39,521 nt of DNA, taken from contig MERI01000110.1 in NCBI GenBank assembly GCA_001772005.1, positions 1-39,521 on the forward strand. Direction: 5' to 3'. The position numbers and the translations under genes were made by a program. Each line of letters starts with the position of its first letter. The first letter of the stretch is position 1. Under the pieces are notes generated by a model, which saw only the letters and a program-made list of their open reading frames with translations, was not told the origin of the DNA and made no database searches. This document shows positions 24,838 through 32,731 of this stretch, piece by piece. This stretch comes from Betaproteobacteria bacterium RIFCSPLOWO2_12_FULL_62_58 (GTDB lineage: Bacteria > Pseudomonadota > Gammaproteobacteria > Burkholderiales > SG8-41).

Positions 24838-24996
24838 GCGTCGATCTCTCGATAAAGCAGGATGCCCCGGGAGGTAAATCGCGTCGGGCGCCGCATCGCA
24901 GCGACGCTCGGTCAGGGATGGCAGGAGTTCACCGATAATGACCGGTCTCACCGAAACGACGGCCAAGCTCATTTGTGGTTTTGAAGGGACTCCTTC

Positions 24997-25039
24997 ATCT
25001 GTCACTCTTCACCGGTCACGCCTCACCACGTCACGCTTC
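24997..25039. repeat. Degenerate 7-8-bp tandem array
   Basis: Six consecutive units on the plus strand (ATCTGTC, ACTCTTC, ACCGGTC, ACGCCTC, ACCACGTC, ACGCTTC). Read on the other strand they follow a GAnnnGT pattern shared with the arrays at 31511 and 33583. It lies just past the end of the TcuA-like pseudogene. No inverted partner array is obvious here. Confidence 0.6.
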
Positions 25040-25052
25040 AAAACGTGCGCGT

Positions 25053-25623
25053 TCACGCCGCGCGCGCGGCAGCGCCTGCCCCGGTCCCGGCGATCGTGCC
25101 GAACACCGCGCCGGAGACCAGCCCGGCGCCGGCCGGGCAGTTGAAGTAGAATTGCACCAGGCCCGGTGCCGCCGCCCGACGCCAACAGCGGTATGCGGCC
25201 GAAGAATTTGCGTGTGCCGGCGACGATCGCCGACTGGTGGCGATAGTTCGGCACGAAGCGCGCGCCCTGGCTGCGCAGCCACACCATGGCTTCCAGGCTT
25301 TTCGTGATCAGCGCTTCGCTGAGATCGGGGTCGGTGCGGTAGCTCGTGACGTGATACAGATCATCGTAGAACTGATCCTTTGTGTTGCTTTCCCAATCGG
25401 TGCTCTTTGCCTCTTCGTCGGTGATCTCGGTGAGCAGCCTGAGATCCGCAACGGAGTCGTACGCGAACCGCATGACGCCGCCGGCGAAGCGGCTGTTGCC
25501 GCCGGATTCGTCCATCGACGCCGCTTCCAGCATCGCCACGCGGGCGCCCCGCTCTCCGGCCGAGAGCGCCGCGCACAGCGCCGCATTGCCCTTGCCAACG
25601 ACGATCACATCGAACTGCCGCAC
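25053..25623 (-). pseudogene. TcuA-like flavoprotein gene with internal deletion and frameshift
   Basis: The first ~155 residues closely follow the gene at 15897 (FDVIVVGKGNAALCAALSAG, SGGNSRFAGGVMRFAYDSV, MVWLRSQGARFVPNYRH, RKFFGR). After SGGGTGPG the frame shifts. Read in the adjacent frame, the rest is QFYFNCPAGAGLVSGAVFG to a TGA at 25053, matching the extreme C-terminus of the paralogue (FYFNYPLGSGLVAGTVFG). About 305 codons, including most of the FAD and catalytic domain, are missing. The break lies where both parents would read LVQ/CTGGTGCA, suggesting short-homology deletion. It has no function as a dehydrogenase. Confidence 0.88.
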
Positions 25624-25703
25624 GGGAATTGTCCTTGCTTCTTTGTCCTTGCTTCGTGGAAAGCTTGGAGTCTAGGTTGGCGGGTTCCACGGTGCCAAGA
25701 TCG

Positions 25704-26630
25704 TCACTTCGCATACGTCTCGACGCGCGTCGGCGGATTGCCGATCTCCGCCAAGCGGCCGTCCTCGGCCATGATCTGCACGAACATCTCCAGCGCGTGC
25801 AGCATGGGAGGCATGCCGAAGTTGACGCACGTCTGGAAAATGACCTCCATCACCTCCCGCGGTGAGGCCCCGTTCCGCAGCGCGCCGCGCATGTGCCCGC
25901 GCGCTTGCGTGCCTTCGCCCACCGCCAGGCAGTCGCCAACCATGCACAGCAGGCGCGTCTTGTCGTCCACGATGCCCCGCGAGTACATGCCCTGGTAGCA
26001 GAATTTTGCCCAGAGGTTCGCGAACTCGGGATCCATCGCGTCCAGCCATGCCAGCACGTTCAGGTGGTGCCGCGGCCGCAGGGTGAGTCCGCGCCCGACC
26101 GCCAGCCAGCCGTGACGCTCGATGAGGCCGGCGCAGCGGGGATCAGCAACGTCCTCGGGGTGCCAGGTCTTGCGCTCTTCGTCATAGGAACGCGTGCGAT
26201 CGTTTCCGTCCGGTGGAAGTTGCGAGGCCCGCAACTCGTCGAGCAGCCCCCGCTCTTCCGCGATCCGGTGAAACACTTCGATCGCCGGCTCGACCGTCGT
26301 GTGTCCGCCGTAGACCACGCACTGGAGGATGATCTCCAGAATCTCGCGAGGCGCGACGCCGGCCGCCACGGCGGCCCGCACCGTGTCATCGAGCGCGGCG
26401 TGGCTCTTCGCCATCGTGTACTGGCCGGCCAGCACGAGGAACCGGGTGCGAGTGTCGAGCGCCGGCCTCCGGCTCAGTCCGGTGATGGCGAAGTCGAGCC
26501 AGAGCTTCGTGAAGTTCTGGTCGAGGTCGTCACGCTGAGCCACGCGCCGCTCGAAGGTCCGCGGCTGAATCTGGAGACCCGCGTCGAAGGCGCTGGCGCC
26601 GTACTTTGCACGGAGATCGGAATCGGGCAT
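25704..26630 (-). CDS. Double carboxymuconolactone decarboxylase-fold protein
   Basis: 308 residues from the ATG at 26630 (AGAGG nine bases upstream); the longer frame to 26699 has no such site. It contains two AhpD/CMD-type helical domains. The first ends around APREILEIILQCVVYGG, the second around SPREVMEVIFQTCVNFGMPPM. Both match the helix that carries the catalytic region in CMD (PREILEV...AVYAG). Neither has the CxxC of the AhpD peroxidase branch, so a decarboxylase or lactone-cleaving role is likelier. The fusion of two domains makes it about twice the length of PcaC. It faces away from the Bug gene at 26831, with a palindromic repeat in between. Confidence 0.83.
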   Translation of the reverse strand: MPDSDLRAKYGASAFDAGLQIQPRTFERRVAQRDDLDQNFTKLWLDFAITGLSRRPALDTRTRFLVLAGQYTMAKSHAALDDTVRAAVAAGVAPREILEIILQCVVYGGHTTVEPAIEVFHRIAEERGLLDELRASQLPPDGNDRTRSYDEERKTWHPEDVADPRCAGLIERHGWLAVGRGLTLRPRHHLNVLAWLDAMDPEFANLWAKFCYQGMYSRGIVDDKTRLLCMVGDCLAVGEGTQARGHMRGALRNGASPREVMEVIFQTCVNFGMPPMLHALEMFVQIMAEDGRLAEIGNPPTRVETYAK

Positions 26631-26766
26631 GTCGATAATCCTCTTTGATCGAGAATGAGCGTTGGCCGGGAGTGTCTTGTCCCCGGTCCGCCGTGTCAAG
26701 CATCGCGAGCGATGTCGCGTGAATTTTGGACAACTCGCCCTGATGTCGTAATATCCCGATCAACCT

Positions 26767-26800
26767 AGGAGTTTGTCGGACTTGGCCCCGACAAACTCCT
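26767..26800. repeat. 34-bp palindromic repeat, copy 2
   Basis: Identical over 34 bp to 11371-11404: 13-bp perfect arms AGGAGTTTGTCGG, loop ACTTGGCC. It sits 30 bp upstream of a Bug gene's ATG, between that gene and the divergent CMD-fold gene, so it could influence transcription or transcript folding. Confidence 0.8.
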
Positions 26801-26830
26801 AATAATATCGGCGTGTAATGAGGAGAAGAT

Positions 26831-27838
26831 ATGGGATTCGAGCGCATTGCACGCAGGTCGCTTCCGGTCGCGGTGTGGTTGGTTGGAGCGCTGGCCGCGC
26901 AGATAGCGACCGAGGCGCGGAGCCAGCCCGCTTGGCGTCCGGAGAAAGCGGTTGAAATCATCCTGCCTACGGCCGCCGGCGGCACCAACGACCAGATGGC
27001 GCGCCTCATACAGAAAATCCTGCAGGATCAGAAGCTGGTGACAAGTCCGATTGTGGTCATGAACAAGGCGGGCGGCAATCAGACGCTGGCTGTTGTTTAC
27101 CTCGACCAGCATGCCGCGGATCCGCATTACCTGTTGTACGCGACGGCAACTATTTTCACGAATCAACTCGCCGGTCTCACGAAGCTGCATTACGCCGATC
27201 TCACCCCGCTTGCATTGTTTCTCGTGGACCACAGCGTGATCACGGTGAAAGCTGACTCGCCGATAAAAAACATGCGCGACCTCGTCGATCGTCTCAAGGC
27301 GGACCCGGAATCCATCGTTTTCGGCATGGCCGCGCGCGGCGGGCCCAACCATTTGGCTCTTTCGCAGGCCATGCGGTCCGCTGGAGTGGACCCCAAGAAG
27401 CTGAAGACGGTCGTGTTCAAGACCAACGCCGAATCCATGATGGCGGCGGTGGGCGGGCACATCCACGCGGTGGTGTCCTCGGTGAGCGCCGCGTTGCCCC
27501 AGGTGCAGGCGGGAAATACGCGCATGCTCGCCATCGCGGCGCCGCAGCGCGCGGCGGGTGCGCTTGCGAACGTGCCGACGCTGCGTGAGCAGGGCATAGC
27601 CGCGAACGGAATAGCCAACTGGCGCGTCGCCTTCGGCGCGAAGGGGCTGAGTCCGGCGCACATCGCGTTTTGGGACGATGCGCTGACACGAATGGCCGCG
27701 GCGGACGAATGGAGGAACCAGCTCGCGGCGAACAACGTGGGCGTGAATTTTCTGCGCGGCAAGGCGCTCGCGAAGTACCTGGAGGCCGAGTACAACGACA
27801 CCAAGACCACGATGGCCGATCTCGGGCTTGTTAAGTAG
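26831..27838 (+). CDS. Bug/TctC family periplasmic solute-binding protein, divergent
   Basis: 335 residues. GAGGAGA lies three bases before the ATG, and a signal peptide follows (LPVAVWLVGALAAQ, cleavage near EARSQ). The Bug pattern is recognisable but changed: VEIILPTAAGGTNDQMAR instead of VPFPPGGxxDxxAR, MNKAGGNQTLAV, and no HVPYKG motif (VVFKTNAES at that point). This marks a distinct TctC subgroup with probably different ligands. It begins the first aldolase module: ornithine-cyclodeaminase-like and two DapA-family genes follow on the same strand, with a paired octamer array directly after its stop. Confidence 0.85.
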   Translation: MGFERIARRSLPVAVWLVGALAAQIATEARSQPAWRPEKAVEIILPTAAGGTNDQMARLIQKILQDQKLVTSPIVVMNKAGGNQTLAVVYLDQHAADPHYLLYATATIFTNQLAGLTKLHYADLTPLALFLVDHSVITVKADSPIKNMRDLVDRLKADPESIVFGMAARGGPNHLALSQAMRSAGVDPKKLKTVVFKTNAESMMAAVGGHIHAVVSSVSAALPQVQAGNTRMLAIAAPQRAAGALANVPTLREQGIAANGIANWRVAFGAKGLSPAHIAFWDDALTRMAAADEWRNQLAANNVGVNFLRGKALAKYLEAEYNDTKTTMADLGLVK

Positions 27839-27850
27839 GTGATGGGTGGC

Positions 27851-28008
27851 GGGAGGGCGGGAGGGCGGGAGATCGGAAGGTCGGAAGGTCGGGAGATCGG
27901 GAGGTCGGGAGATCGGGAGATAGTTAGATTCAACTTCGCTCTCCCGTTCTCACGCGCTTACGCTCTTCCGCTCTGACGCCCTTACGCTCTCACGCTCTCA
28001 CGCTTTTG
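27851..28008. repeat. Paired inverted octamer arrays (9 + 9 units)
   Basis: Left array: nine exact-length octamers at 27851-27922 (GGGAGATC, GGGAGGTC, GGAAGGTC and so on). Right array: nine octamers at 27937-28008 (CGCTCTCA, CGCTCTGA, CGCCCTTA). The right unit is the reverse complement of a relative of the left unit (consensus CGkGAGAk). Only 14 bp separate the arrays, so a long imperfect hairpin is possible. It fills the gap before the ornithine-cyclodeaminase-like gene. Confidence 0.8.
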
Positions 28009-28022
28009 AGATGGAGACCTGA

Positions 28023-29024
28023 ATGGCGGTAATGCTCGGCATCGAATCGCTCAAGGGCGTGCTTGGAATGCGCGATGCCATCGATCTGCTGGAGGTAGCG
28101 CTGTCTCACGAGGGCGCGGGAAAAACGTTCGTCTCGCCGAAGAACGTCACGGATTTCGAAGGCGGGTCGATGCGCATCTTGTTCGCGGCCGATTATCAAG
28201 CCGGGTACTTTGCGACCAAGGCGTACCACAGCATCCAGGGCGTAGGCACGCGCTACGTCGTTTCGCTCTACCGCCTGAAGGACGGGGAACTGCTTGCCCA
28301 ACTCGACGGGCAACTCATCACCGATCTGCGCACCGGCGCGGCGAGCGGCGTGATCGCGCGGAAAGTGCCGGTGACCGGGCCGGTTTCGGTTGGCATCATA
28401 GGCTCCGGCCACCAGGCGCGCGCACAGCTCGAGAGCCTGGCTGCGGTGTACCGGGTGGAGGCGGCCGCCGTCTTCAGCCCGACCGCCGCCAATCGCCAAG
28501 CTTTTGCGCGCGAGATGTCGGCACAACTCGGTATCGCGGTGACTTCGGTCGATTCGGTGGAAGCCGCGGTGCGCGGTCGCGCCGTGGTGGCCACGGCGAG
28601 CAGTTCCAGGAGCAGCGAGCCCATATTGCGAGGTGAATGGCTCGATCGCTGCCGGTTGTTGTGCGCCGTGGGCAACACGCGGCGGCAGTTTGCGGAGGTC
28701 GATGTGCGGTGCTTTCGCGACGCGGCCCTGGTCGTGGTGGATTCGTTGCATGCGATCGAGGAAGCAGGTGATCTGCGCCGCGCGGTCGAGGATGGCGCCA
28801 TGCCAGAGACCAAGCGGGCCACGCTCGCGCAGATCGTTACCGGCGCCGTCGCCGTGCCGCGGGAGGGGCTGGTCGCCTTCAAGTCGGTCGGCACGGCGCT
28901 GCAGGACCTGGCGCTCGCCGCGCGCTACTACGAACTGCTGGGGACGAGGGCGGGGCTCCCGTCCGCATCGGACCTGGCAAGCCTGAGGAAGCCGGCGAGG
29001 GCGAGCGGTCAGGCGCGGCGCTGA
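28023..29024 (+). CDS. Ornithine cyclodeaminase / mu-crystallin family protein
   Basis: 333 residues. The family comprises NAD(P)-dependent ketimine reductases, alanine dehydrogenase, ornithine cyclodeaminase and others. The NAD-binding fold begins at SVGIIGSGHQARAQLESL (about 120-137). Family blocks before and after it are YFATKAYHS (substrate Lys), QLITDLRTGAASG and AVGNTRRQFAEVD, with FKSVGTALQDLALA near the end. The usual catalytic Asp of ornithine cyclodeaminase was not located with confidence, so an imino-acid or keto-acid reductase is as likely. GGAG lies six bases before the ATG. It lies 79 bp before the Lys-containing DapA homologue, on the same strand. Confidence 0.87.
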   Translation: MAVMLGIESLKGVLGMRDAIDLLEVALSHEGAGKTFVSPKNVTDFEGGSMRILFAADYQAGYFATKAYHSIQGVGTRYVVSLYRLKDGELLAQLDGQLITDLRTGAASGVIARKVPVTGPVSVGIIGSGHQARAQLESLAAVYRVEAAAVFSPTAANRQAFAREMSAQLGIAVTSVDSVEAAVRGRAVVATASSSRSSEPILRGEWLDRCRLLCAVGNTRRQFAEVDVRCFRDAALVVVDSLHAIEEAGDLRRAVEDGAMPETKRATLAQIVTGAVAVPREGLVAFKSVGTALQDLALAARYYELLGTRAGLPSASDLASLRKPARASGQARR

Positions 29025-29103
29025 GCGGAAAGCTCGATGGATGTTTCCCAATTCAGGGGGATGGCTATACAATTTGCAGAGTGGCTTACTAAAGGAACGG
29101 GAA

Positions 29104-30075
29104 ATGTCGAGCATTCTCAAAGACGCAGTTGAAGCGCCCGCAACACCGGCGAAGCGAAGGAAGATCACGCTCAAAGGCGTCATGCAGGCCCCGGTCACGC
29201 CGCTCAAGGATGACTTCAGCTTTGACGGCGACGGCTTCGCCAAGATGGTGGAGTTCCACGTCCGTCACGGCGCGCCCGCCATCGCCTGGCCGCACCACAA
29301 GGCGGAGTCGCTCAATCTCACGATCGCCGAGCGCAAGCTGGGGGCCGAGATCGCGGTGAAGACCGTGGCGAAGCGGGTGCCCGTTTCGATCTTCGTGGGC
29401 ACGTTGTGCGAAGAGGATTCGCTGGATCTGGCGCGGCATGCGCAGAAGATCGGCGCCGACATGATTCTCACGATCTCGCCGTACTGCCGCAGGCCGTCGC
29501 AGGAGGAAATCTACGACTCGATCGTGCGCATCGGCACGCACACCGAGCTGCCCGTCCTCACCTACAACTCACCCTGGCGCAACGGCGAGGGCGTGGAATT
29601 CACCAGCGAGCTCGTCCGGCGCCTCATCGAGCGGCTGCCCAACTACATAGGGATGAAGGACGCGAGCTTCCACAGCGAGAAGTTCCTCGAGATTTCGCGC
29701 GTTGCGCTGAAGATGCGCCCCGGCTTTGCGATCATCATGGGCGTGGAGCATCTGCTCGCGGCCTATCCGCTCGGCGCCTGCGGGTCGTTTTCCTCGTCGG
29801 GCGCGATTGCGCCCAACCTCTGCAACAAGTTCTTTGCATCGCTGGAAGCGCATGACTGGCAGACGGCGCGCGAGTGCCAGTTCAAGATCTCGCGGCTGTG
29901 GCGCCTGTTCAAGGAGCAGTATCCTTCGTCGCTCAAGGGCGCCATGATCATGATGGGCCGCCCGGTCGGGCCCACGCGCTCGCCGCTGCCCACCGCCACC
30001 AAGGAACGCGTAGAGTTCCTGCGCGCGCAGCTCGAGGAGTTCGACGTTCTGCAGACCGAGCCCCACGGGTGGTAA
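29104..30075 (+). CDS. DapA-family (class I aldolase) protein with catalytic Lys and Tyr
   Basis: 323 residues. DapA-superfamily enzymes form a Schiff base between a Lys and a 2-keto acid. K185 (IGMKDASFHSEK) and Y154 (LTYNSP) occupy the catalytic positions, and PVTPLKDD is the typical N-terminal strand. The GTTGE loop that binds the keto-acid carboxylate is replaced by AWPHHKAESLNL, so it is not a dihydrodipicolinate synthase and should use another substrate. ATG 29104 (GGAACGGGAA upstream) was chosen over the earlier in-frame ATG at 29041. A close relative is at 36866. The next gene is a paralogue without the Lys. The C-terminus ends in EPHGW, echoed as EPRGW in the Lys-less copies, so all four share recent ancestry. 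Confidence 0.88.
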   Translation: MSSILKDAVEAPATPAKRRKITLKGVMQAPVTPLKDDFSFDGDGFAKMVEFHVRHGAPAIAWPHHKAESLNLTIAERKLGAEIAVKTVAKRVPVSIFVGTLCEEDSLDLARHAQKIGADMILTISPYCRRPSQEEIYDSIVRIGTHTELPVLTYNSPWRNGEGVEFTSELVRRLIERLPNYIGMKDASFHSEKFLEISRVALKMRPGFAIIMGVEHLLAAYPLGACGSFSSSGAIAPNLCNKFFASLEAHDWQTARECQFKISRLWRLFKEQYPSSLKGAMIMMGRPVGPTRSPLPTATKERVEFLRAQLEEFDVLQTEPHGW

Positions 30076-30092
30076 CGGAAAACCCGGGAGTG

Positions 30093-30520
30093 GTGAGATC
30101 GGGAGGTCGGGAGGGCGAGAAGCCGGGAGATCGGGAGGTCGGGAGATCGGGAGGTCGGGAGATCGGGAGGTCGGGAGATCGTGAGATGGGAAAATCGTTA
30201 GATGCTTCTTCGTTCTCCACCTCCCGCCCTCCCGCCCTAACGCCCTCGCGGAATTTCTCGCTCTCCCGCTCTGACCCCAATGGCACTACCTTAAGCGGAA
30301 ATGTGCGCACGATCACGGCTCAGAAGGTGTGTCGTTCCCGTGAAGACGGGAACCCATTCGGCGGCTCCACATGTTCATATCGTAAATTGGATTCCCGTTT
30401 TCACGAGAATGACAACCTAAGCGACTTCTCAGGAATGACAGCGCGTGCTGGGTCATCATTCCGCTCAATCTGCTTAAGGTAGTGCCTTTGCGCTCTGACG
30501 CCCTGACGCTCTCACGTCGA
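30093..30520. repeat. Paired inverted octamer arrays interrupted by a MITE-like element
   Basis: Left array: fourteen octamers at 30093-30204, alternating GGGAGATC and GGGAGGTC. Right array: the inverted type (CGCTCTCC, CGCTCTGA, GCCCTCCC) at 30211-30277, continuing at 30491-30520 beyond the element at 30278-30490. The array therefore existed before the element inserted. It fills the gap between the two DapA-family genes. Confidence 0.8.
30278..30490. mobile_element. MITE-like element, 213 bp, inserted in an octamer array
   Basis: Terminal inverted repeats: CAATGGCACTACCTTAAG at the left, its inverted copy at 30473-30490 with one mismatch. About 65 bp at the left and 60 bp at the right are nearly identical to the element at 36546; the middle differs and contains ATTCCC/GGGAAT palindromes. 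Flanking 11-mers CGCTCTGACCC and CGCTCTGACGC match at 10 of 11, suggesting target duplication, although the host array is itself repetitive. There is no coding capacity. Confidence 0.75.
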
Positions 30521-30567
30521 TCATTCCCCGCCCTCAATCTTTGATTCTTGAGACAGGCTATACGAAC

Positions 30568-31503
30568 ATGACCCATTTTCAACCAGGCCTGGTGCATACG
30601 CCGGTCACGCCCTTCAAGCGCGATCAAAGCATCGATTTCGACACCTACGCCAGGATCATTGAATTTCACCTGCGCAACGGCGCGGACTCGCTCGCGCTGC
30701 CGATGCCGGAAGGCGAGGATCTCAGCCTGACCGGCGAGGAGCAGCGCAAGCTCCTGGAATTTGCGATCGGACAGGTCAAGGGGCGCGTGCCGGTGATCGC
30801 CCACGTGAGCGACGCGGGCACCAGCATCGCCGTGGCGCGCGCGGTTCACGCGGAGCAGGCGGGCGCAGCGGCCATCGTGTCGCACCCGCCGTACTTCTGG
30901 CATCCGCGGCCGGCAATGGTCGTCGAGCATCTGGTTCAGATCGGCTCCGCGGTGCGCCTGCCGTTCTTCATCGTCAATCCGCCGATCGAGTCGGCCGGCA
31001 CCACGTTGCCGGCCGAGTTGGTACTGCAACTGATCGAACGCCTGCCCAACCTCGCGGGCGTCGTCGATGCAAGCCTCGACTTCGTTTTCATGGAAGAGGT
31101 CATTCCCAACGGACGGCGGCTGCGTCCCGGTTTCCAGCTGCTTGCAGGCGGGGACTTTCCCGTTTCGTCGGGCGCCCTCGGCGGCTCGGGCGTGTTCTCC
31201 CCGCTGTCCGGCGTCGCGCCGAAGCTTGTGCGCCAGCTCTACGATTTGTGCAGCAAGGAGAAGTATGTCGAGGCGCGCAAGATACAAGAGGACATCGGCG
31301 CATTGCACCACGCCATCAAGTCGGCTGGTGAATCCGGCCTGCGAGACGGTCTTGCGGGCCTTAAGGCGGTCCTGCGCACGATGGGTCGCGACTGCGGCCA
31401 GCCGCGTCCCCCGGTCCGACGTCTGGACGAAGTCCGATACGGGCAGCTTGCGGAAGCGATTGCCGCCATGCCTTTTCTTCGCGCGGAGCCTCGCGGCTGG
31501 TAG
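30568..31503 (+). CDS. DapA-family protein lacking both catalytic Lys and Tyr
   Basis: 311 residues from ATG 30568 (an earlier in-frame TTG at 30541 is less likely). The fold and length are those of the DapA family: PVTPFKRDQS at the N-terminus, GEDLSL in the GTTGE position, and GSGVFSPLSGVAPKLV. At the Schiff-base position GxKDAS the sequence is GVVDAS (V166), and at the YNxP position it is VNPP (V136). The alignment is unambiguous because the surrounding ERLPN..G..DAS block is shared with the Lys-containing neighbour. It cannot use the normal imine mechanism. It may be a regulatory or structural partner of the upstream paralogue, or catalyse different chemistry. The paralogue at 35548 has lost the same two residues. 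Confidence 0.85.
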   Translation: MTHFQPGLVHTPVTPFKRDQSIDFDTYARIIEFHLRNGADSLALPMPEGEDLSLTGEEQRKLLEFAIGQVKGRVPVIAHVSDAGTSIAVARAVHAEQAGAAAIVSHPPYFWHPRPAMVVEHLVQIGSAVRLPFFIVNPPIESAGTTLPAELVLQLIERLPNLAGVVDASLDFVFMEEVIPNGRRLRPGFQLLAGGDFPVSSGALGGSGVFSPLSGVAPKLVRQLYDLCSKEKYVEARKIQEDIGALHHAIKSAGESGLRDGLAGLKAVLRTMGRDCGQPRPPVRRLDEVRYGQLAEAIAAMPFLRAEPRGW

Positions 31504-31510
31504 GGTCTGA

Positions 31511-31789
31511 GAACGATGAACGATGAACGATGAACGATGAGCGGTGAGCGGTGAGCGGTGAACAGTAAGCAAGAAACTTCAAGAGCAAAGCATATCTATT
31601 GAGCTTTACGCAACTTGGTGACAAAAGTATGTCGTCCCCGTGAAAACGGGGATCCATAGAGCACCCGTTGTCGCACAAACCGCTTCATGGATTCCTGCTT
31701 GCGCGGGAATGACAAAGCGTTGGCAATTGATGTCACACCCTTATGTAATACTCGGTAATTTCGCTTACCGCTTACCTTCACCAGTCACG
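31511..31789. repeat. Paired inverted heptamer arrays around a palindromic core
   Basis: Left: eight heptamers at 31511-31566 (four GAACGAT, three GAGCGGT, one GAACAGT). Right: CGCTTAC twice, CTTCACC and AGTCACG at 31762-31789, which on the opposite strand fit the same family. Between them, 31631-31713 holds two hairpins of the GTCxTCCCCG/CGGGGATCC type facing each other, similar to the dRS3 repeats of Neisseria (ATTCCC-N8-GGGAAT). The 300-bp gap between the Lys-less DapA gene and the SDR gene holds no gene. Confidence 0.75.
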
Positions 31790-31805
31790 CACTTGAAAGA
31801 AACCG

Positions 31806-32576
31806 ATGCCGGAGCAGAAATCCACGGGGCGGCGAGCGGCGTTCGTGACCGGCGCGTCATACGGCATCGGCGAAGCGACCGCGCTGGCGCTCGCCCGCGA
31901 TGGCTTCGACGTGGCGGTTTCGGCGACGCGCCTCGAAAATCTTTCGACCGTCGTCACAAAGCTCGAAGCCATCGGTACGCGCGTGGCGCCGGTGGCGCTC
32001 GATCTGCGTGCTCAATCCAGCATCGAACAGGCAACGGCTCAGGTCATCAGCGCTCTCGGCCGTGTCGACGTGCTGGTGAATAACGCCGGCGTCACGCTGC
32101 GCAGGCTGGCGCTGGAAATCACCGCGGCGGAATGGGATGCGGTGATCCAGACCAACCTGACGGGAACATTCTTCATGACCCAGCAGGTGGCCCGGCATCT
32201 TGTCGAGAGCGGGCGGCCGGGTTGCGTCATCAACATCGCTTCCACCCATGGTTTGGTTGGGCTCGCAACGCGATCGGCGTACGGCATATCCAAGGCGGCG
32301 ATCATCCACATGACGCGAATGCTGGCGATCGAGTGGGCGGACCACGGCATACGCGTCAATGCAATCGCTCCGGGCAGGGTAGAGACTGGGTCCCCGGCGC
32401 GTGCGGCATCGCTTGCCGATCCCAAGTATCGCGAAGCGATGCTGAACCGGGTCCCGCTGCACCGGTTTTGCACTTCCGAGGAAGTGGCCGGCGCGGCCTG
32501 CTACCTGGCGAGCCCACTGGCGGCGACCATCACGGGGCAGACGCTGATCCTGGACGGCGGGCTTACCTCGTACTGA
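31806..32576 (+). CDS. Short-chain dehydrogenase/reductase (SDR)
   Basis: 256 residues, classical SDR. Cofactor motif GASYGIGEA (TGxxxGxG type), the NNAG motif (VLVNNAGVTL), catalytic Ser in IASTHG and the Y-x3-K pair in YGISKAAI, with the usual C-terminal GQTLILDGG. Such proteins oxidise alcohols or reduce carbonyls with NAD(P). The residue after the second cofactor strand is not an acidic NAD marker (SATRLENL), so NADP is favoured; this is an inference. A weak GAAAG precedes the ATG. It lies between the Lys-less DapA gene and the internally deleted Bug gene. Confidence 0.9.
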   Translation: MPEQKSTGRRAAFVTGASYGIGEATALALARDGFDVAVSATRLENLSTVVTKLEAIGTRVAPVALDLRAQSSIEQATAQVISALGRVDVLVNNAGVTLRRLALEITAAEWDAVIQTNLTGTFFMTQQVARHLVESGRPGCVINIASTHGLVGLATRSAYGISKAAIIHMTRMLAIEWADHGIRVNAIAPGRVETGSPARAASLADPKYREAMLNRVPLHRFCTSEEVAGAACYLASPLAATITGQTLILDGGLTSY

Positions 32577-32600
32577 CGAACGCAGCAAGAGCCCGTTAAT

Positions 32601-32701
32601 GCGTGAATGAGTGAACGAGTGAACAAGTGAACGGGTAAAAACTCCTTCTTTCCCGTCGCCGGGTAGAGGCAAGGGCGCTTACCTGTTCACTCGTTCACGC
32701 C
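32601..32701. repeat. Paired inverted octamer arrays
   Basis: Left: GCGTGAAT, GAGTGAAC, GAGTGAAC, AAGTGAAC, GGGTAAAA at 32601-32640. Right: 32679-32701 reads, on the opposite strand, GCGTGAAC GAGTGAAC AGGTAA, the same units in the same order. A 38-bp core with a small GC hairpin separates them. It fills the gap between the SDR and the deleted Bug gene. Confidence 0.75.
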
Positions 32702-32731
32702 GGTCCTGGGTTTGTAATGGGAGGGGGCGTC

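Noticed and set aside
25009..25623. A genuine 204-residue short flavoprotein
   Set aside because: The C-terminal ~50 residues are an out-of-frame reading of the true C-terminus; the FAD and catalytic core is missing.
27990..29243. 417-codon minus-strand frame opposite the ornithine-cyclodeaminase-like gene
   Set aside because: Shadow of a gene with clear NAD-binding motifs; no start signal.
27851..30204. Tandem arrays considered as CRISPR
   Set aside because: Units are 7-8 bp with no spacers, and the arrays face inverted partners; no cas genes are present.
30313..31572. 419-codon minus-strand frame over the Lys-less DapA gene
   Set aside because: It reads through the MITE-like element and the heptamer array, so it is a composite of repeats and antisense sequence.
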